Of a DNA stretch of 64,000 nt, positions 62,059-64,000 are shown piece after piece. How positions within the stretch are numbered: the first letter of the stretch is position 1; every line of letters begins with the position of its first letter. Position numbers and translations under genes: made by a program. The notes under the pieces are model-generated. The model was not told where the DNA came from, made no database searches, and was given only the letters and a program-made list of their open reading frames with translations. Origin of the DNA: Actinotalea soli (GTDB lineage: Bacteria; Actinomycetota; Actinomycetes; Actinomycetales; Cellulomonadaceae); assembly GCF_017565425.1 (NCBI RefSeq), contig NZ_JAGEMK010000001.1:310001-374000 (forward strand), written 5' to 3'.

Positions 62059-62468
62059 CGTGAGGACCTCGCTCCGCTGCGGCGCCCCAGCTCGGTGCTC
62101 AGGCTGTCGGCGAAGCTCTGCGCCTGGTCGAGCTGACGACGCAGGCTCACGCACCTCTCCTCCGCCGCCAGGCGGTACATCTCGAGTCGCTCGAGCAGGG
62201 CGTCCTGGGGACCAGGACCGGCGGCGGCGTCCTCGATCTCGTCCAGGGTGGTCAGCAGGTCGCGCATCTCCTCGAGGGTGAAGTCGAGGGGCTTCATCTG
62301 CTTGATGAGCTCGAGCCGGGCGATGTCCGCCTCGGCGTAGAGGCGGAAGCCACCGTGGGACCGCGAGGCCGGGCTCACGAGGCCGACCTCCTCGTAGTAG
62401 CGGATGGTGCGCAAGGACAGCCCGGTGCGCTCGGCGACCTCACCGATCTGGCGGTGCCCGTGTCCCAT
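62055..62468 (-). CDS. MerR-family regulator coupled to prfC
   Basis: 137 aa from ATG 62468, with GAGAGGGG upstream. HTH at the N-terminus (QIGEVAERTGLSLRTIRYYE, EVGLVSPASRSHGGFRLYAE), then a dimerisation coiled coil (LLERLEMYRLAAEERCVSLR). There is no cysteine cluster for metals at the C-terminus. Its stop overlaps prfC by 4 nt, so both are made from one message. Inducer unknown. Confidence 0.88.
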   Translation of the reverse strand: MGHGHRQIGEVAERTGLSLRTIRYYEEVGLVSPASRSHGGFRLYAEADIARLELIKQMKPLDFTLEEMRDLLTTLDEIEDAAAGPGPQDALLERLEMYRLAAEERCVSLRRQLDQAQSFADSLSTELGRRSGARSSR

Positions 62469-62586
62469 CCGTTCCCCTCTCGACCGACCCACTCTACCGG
62501 CGCGGCAGGGCGGCGACGCCCGGCCGCCCTCCCCAGGCACGGCAACGGGCGGCGACCTCGTGGTCGCCGCCCGCGCGTCAGGCTGG

Positions 62587-62760
62587 TCAGCTCTTGAAGG
62601 CGTCCTTGACGTTCTCGCCAGCCTGCTTGAGCTTCGACGTCGACTGGTCGGTCTTGCCCTCGGCCTCGAGGTCACGGTCGCCGGTCGCGGAGCCGGCGGC
62701 CTCCTTGGCCTTGCCCTGCCAGTTCTCGGCAGTGTTGCGAGCCTTGTCATCCGTGCCCAT
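62587..62760 (-). CDS. CsbD-family stress protein
   Basis: 57 aa. MGTDDKARNTAENWQGKAKE, AAGSATGDRDLEAEGKTDQS and AGENVKDAFKS give the K/E/G-rich helical pattern of CsbD. AAGGAG lies 7 nt before the ATG. Members are induced in general stress; molecular role unknown. Confidence 0.9.
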   Translation of the reverse strand: MGTDDKARNTAENWQGKAKEAAGSATGDRDLEAEGKTDQSTSKLKQAGENVKDAFKS

Positions 62761-62836
62761 GGTCAACTCCTTGCGTCGGTGATGCCTTCGACGGTACGAC
62801 GACGTCCGCCTCCTCGCGAGGCGAACGCCCGTCCGC

Positions 62837-63679
62837 TCAGCGCGCGAGGAGGTCGGGACCCGCTGCGACCAGGAGAGCCACGCAGATCACCGCGACCGCC
62901 ATGGTCACGGTGAACGGAAGACGGCTCCGCTCTCGCAGGACGGCGACCACCCCGGCCGCGACGCTCAGCACCCCGGCAGCCACGAGGGCCAGGACCTCCA
63001 GGGCCCCCACGGGGCCACGGGGAGCGAGGACGACGAGGGCCGCCGCGGCCAGCAGCACGACGGGGGCGAGGACGCTCGTGGCCCGACGTCCGAGCCGATG
63101 GGGCAGTCCCCGGATCCCGGTGGCTGCGTCGTCGTGCAGGTCGGGCAGCACGTTGGCGAGGTGCGCCCCGAGCCCGAGGAGCCCCCCCACGGCCACCACC
63201 CAGGACGACGGGCCCGCCTGTCCCGGCAGAGCCAGGACGAGGAAGGCGGGCAGCAGCCCGAAGGACACGACGTACGGCAACCAGGACCAGATCGTGGCCT
63301 TCAGACCGAGGTTGTAGGCCCAGCCCCCGGCGACCGCGAGGACGTGCACGCCCCCGGAACGGATCCCGGTCAGCAGGGACAGCACGACGCAGACGCCCAG
63401 GGCCACGACCGCCGCGGCCCGCAGCAGGCGCGGGGTGACCGAGCCACGGACCACCGGCTTGTCCCTCCGCGCGACGGCGAGGTCGCGGTCGGCGTCGACG
63501 GCGTCGTTCGACCAGCCGATCGACAGCTGGCCTGCGAGCACCGCGGCGGTCGCGGTCGCGGCCGTCGCCGCGGGGGCGTCGAGCGCGAGGAGGAGCGCGG
63601 CGGCGAGGCAGGTCACGACGGCGGTCGGGCCGGCGTGGCTGGCCAGGAGCAGGCCGCGGACGCGCTGATGTGCGGGCAC
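62837..63679 (-). CDS. UbiA-family prenyltransferase
   Basis: 280 aa from GTG 63679 with GAGGAG upstream. About eight helices. The two Asp-rich motifs are visible as SNDAVDADRDLAVARRDKPV (NDxxDxxxD) and NVLPDLHDDAATGIRGLPHR (DxxxD region). Transfers a prenyl or isoprenoid chain to an aromatic acceptor in the membrane. Its divergent neighbour is a type III polyketide synthase, so the acceptor may be that enzyme's phenolic product. Confidence 0.88.
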   Translation of the reverse strand: MPAHQRVRGLLLASHAGPTAVVTCLAAALLLALDAPAATAATATAAVLAGQLSIGWSNDAVDADRDLAVARRDKPVVRGSVTPRLLRAAAVVALGVCVVLSLLTGIRSGGVHVLAVAGGWAYNLGLKATIWSWLPYVVSFGLLPAFLVLALPGQAGPSSWVVAVGGLLGLGAHLANVLPDLHDDAATGIRGLPHRLGRRATSVLAPVVLLAAAALVVLAPRGPVGALEVLALVAAGVLSVAAGVVAVLRERSRLPFTVTMAVAVICVALLVAAGPDLLAR

Positions 63680-63772
63680 GTCGTCTCCTCTTCTCGGCGC
63701 GGGTCCCGTGGCGGCCCGTCCCGAGACGCTAGCGCCCGCGCCGGATCTCGACCGGCATGGCACGATGCGGAC

Positions 63773-64000
63773 ATGTCGCGCCTCGTCGCAGTGGCCCCCG
63801 CACTGCCCGCGAACGTCTACCCCCAGGAGCGGATCACCGAGATCATCGGGCCGCTCCTGACCCCTGCCGGGACGGACGCCGGTCGTCGGACGGCCCTGGA
63901 CCGGTTCCATGCCGCGAGCGGGGTCACCAGCCGGCACCTCGCCCTGCCCCTCGAGCAGTACGCGGAGCTCACCACCTTCCGCGCGGCCAACGACCACTTC
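63773..64000 (+). CDS. Type III polyketide synthase, N-terminal part (cut by window edge)
   Basis: 76 visible codons from ATG 63773. LVAVAPALPANVYPQERITE and RFHAASGVTSRHLALPLEQY match the start of chalcone-synthase-like enzymes, in particular the RFHxxSGVxxRH block. The catalytic Cys lies beyond the edge. Makes phenolic lipids, pyrones or similar products from malonyl-CoA. Divergent from UbiA across 93 bp. Confidence 0.85.
   Translation, partial: MSRLVAVAPALPANVYPQERITEIIGPLLTPAGTDAGRRTALDRFHAASGVTSRHLALPLEQYAELTTFRAANDHF

Overview
The window is about 72% GC, with dense coding and GTG starts, 4-nt start/stop overlaps and TAnnnT -10 hexamers, several of them directly abutting start codons (leaderless genes). 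Gene content (PimA/PatA/PgsA mannoside pathway, an SsgA-like protein, YajC-SecD-SecF, RuvCAB, PdxST, bifunctional Rel) points to a free-living actinomycete; I cannot name the genus. From memory, the order aspS ... radical SAM-hisS-MBL-ppiase-rel-apt-secFD-yajC-ruvBAC-yebC-pdxT-pdxS-pimA-patA-pgsA-HIT-thrS matches the block around Rv2572c-Rv2614c of Mycobacterium tuberculosis, so this is an old, conserved core block.

Layout. 1-2.1 kb: MMPL transporter cut by the window edge. 2.1-29.3 kb: the conserved core block, mostly on the minus strand, with two tRNA synthetases at one end (aspS, hisS) and thrS at the other. 29.5-32.6 kb: tRNA-Val(CAC), an SsgA-like gene, the folate genes pabC/pabB and a tRNA-Gly-Cys-Val(GAC) operon. 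32.6-37.6 kb: a 5-kb integrative element inserted in tRNA-Val(GAC), bounded by a perfect 51-bp direct repeat. It carries a tyrosine integrase, an excisionase-like HTH protein, a non-coding stretch with seven CGATGACG repeats, and four small cargo genes (VOC, unknown 84 aa, SRPBCC, unknown 311 aa). Each cargo gene is followed by one copy of CGGCATGAGCG in the same orientation. 37.6-38.1 kb: tRNA-operon terminator displaced by the element, and a probable alkylsulfatase remnant. 38.2-64 kb: accessory and metabolic genes: L,D-transpeptidase lipoprotein and M15 peptidase (cell wall), LysR/PutA (proline use), FNT channel, SurA-like lipoprotein, MarR/RND efflux, AGCS symporter, SMP-30 protein, SulP transporter, glutaminase, GGDEF enzyme, RNase J, RF3 with a MerR regulator, CsbD, and a UbiA prenyltransferase divergent from a type III polyketide synthase that runs off the right edge.

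How parts work together. pimA-patA-pgsA make phosphatidylinositol mannosides. secF-secD-yajC assist Sec export. ruvC/ruvAB resolve recombination intermediates, and two LexA-type boxes (a perfect one at the radical SAM gene, a near match before ruvA) suggest SOS control. pdxS/pdxT form PLP synthase. pabB/pabC make p-aminobenzoate. The element is the most unusual part: a compact, apparently non-conjugative islet with complete att and arm-type sites, its own replacement tRNA terminator, and a gene-plus-repeat arrangement that resembles a cassette array.
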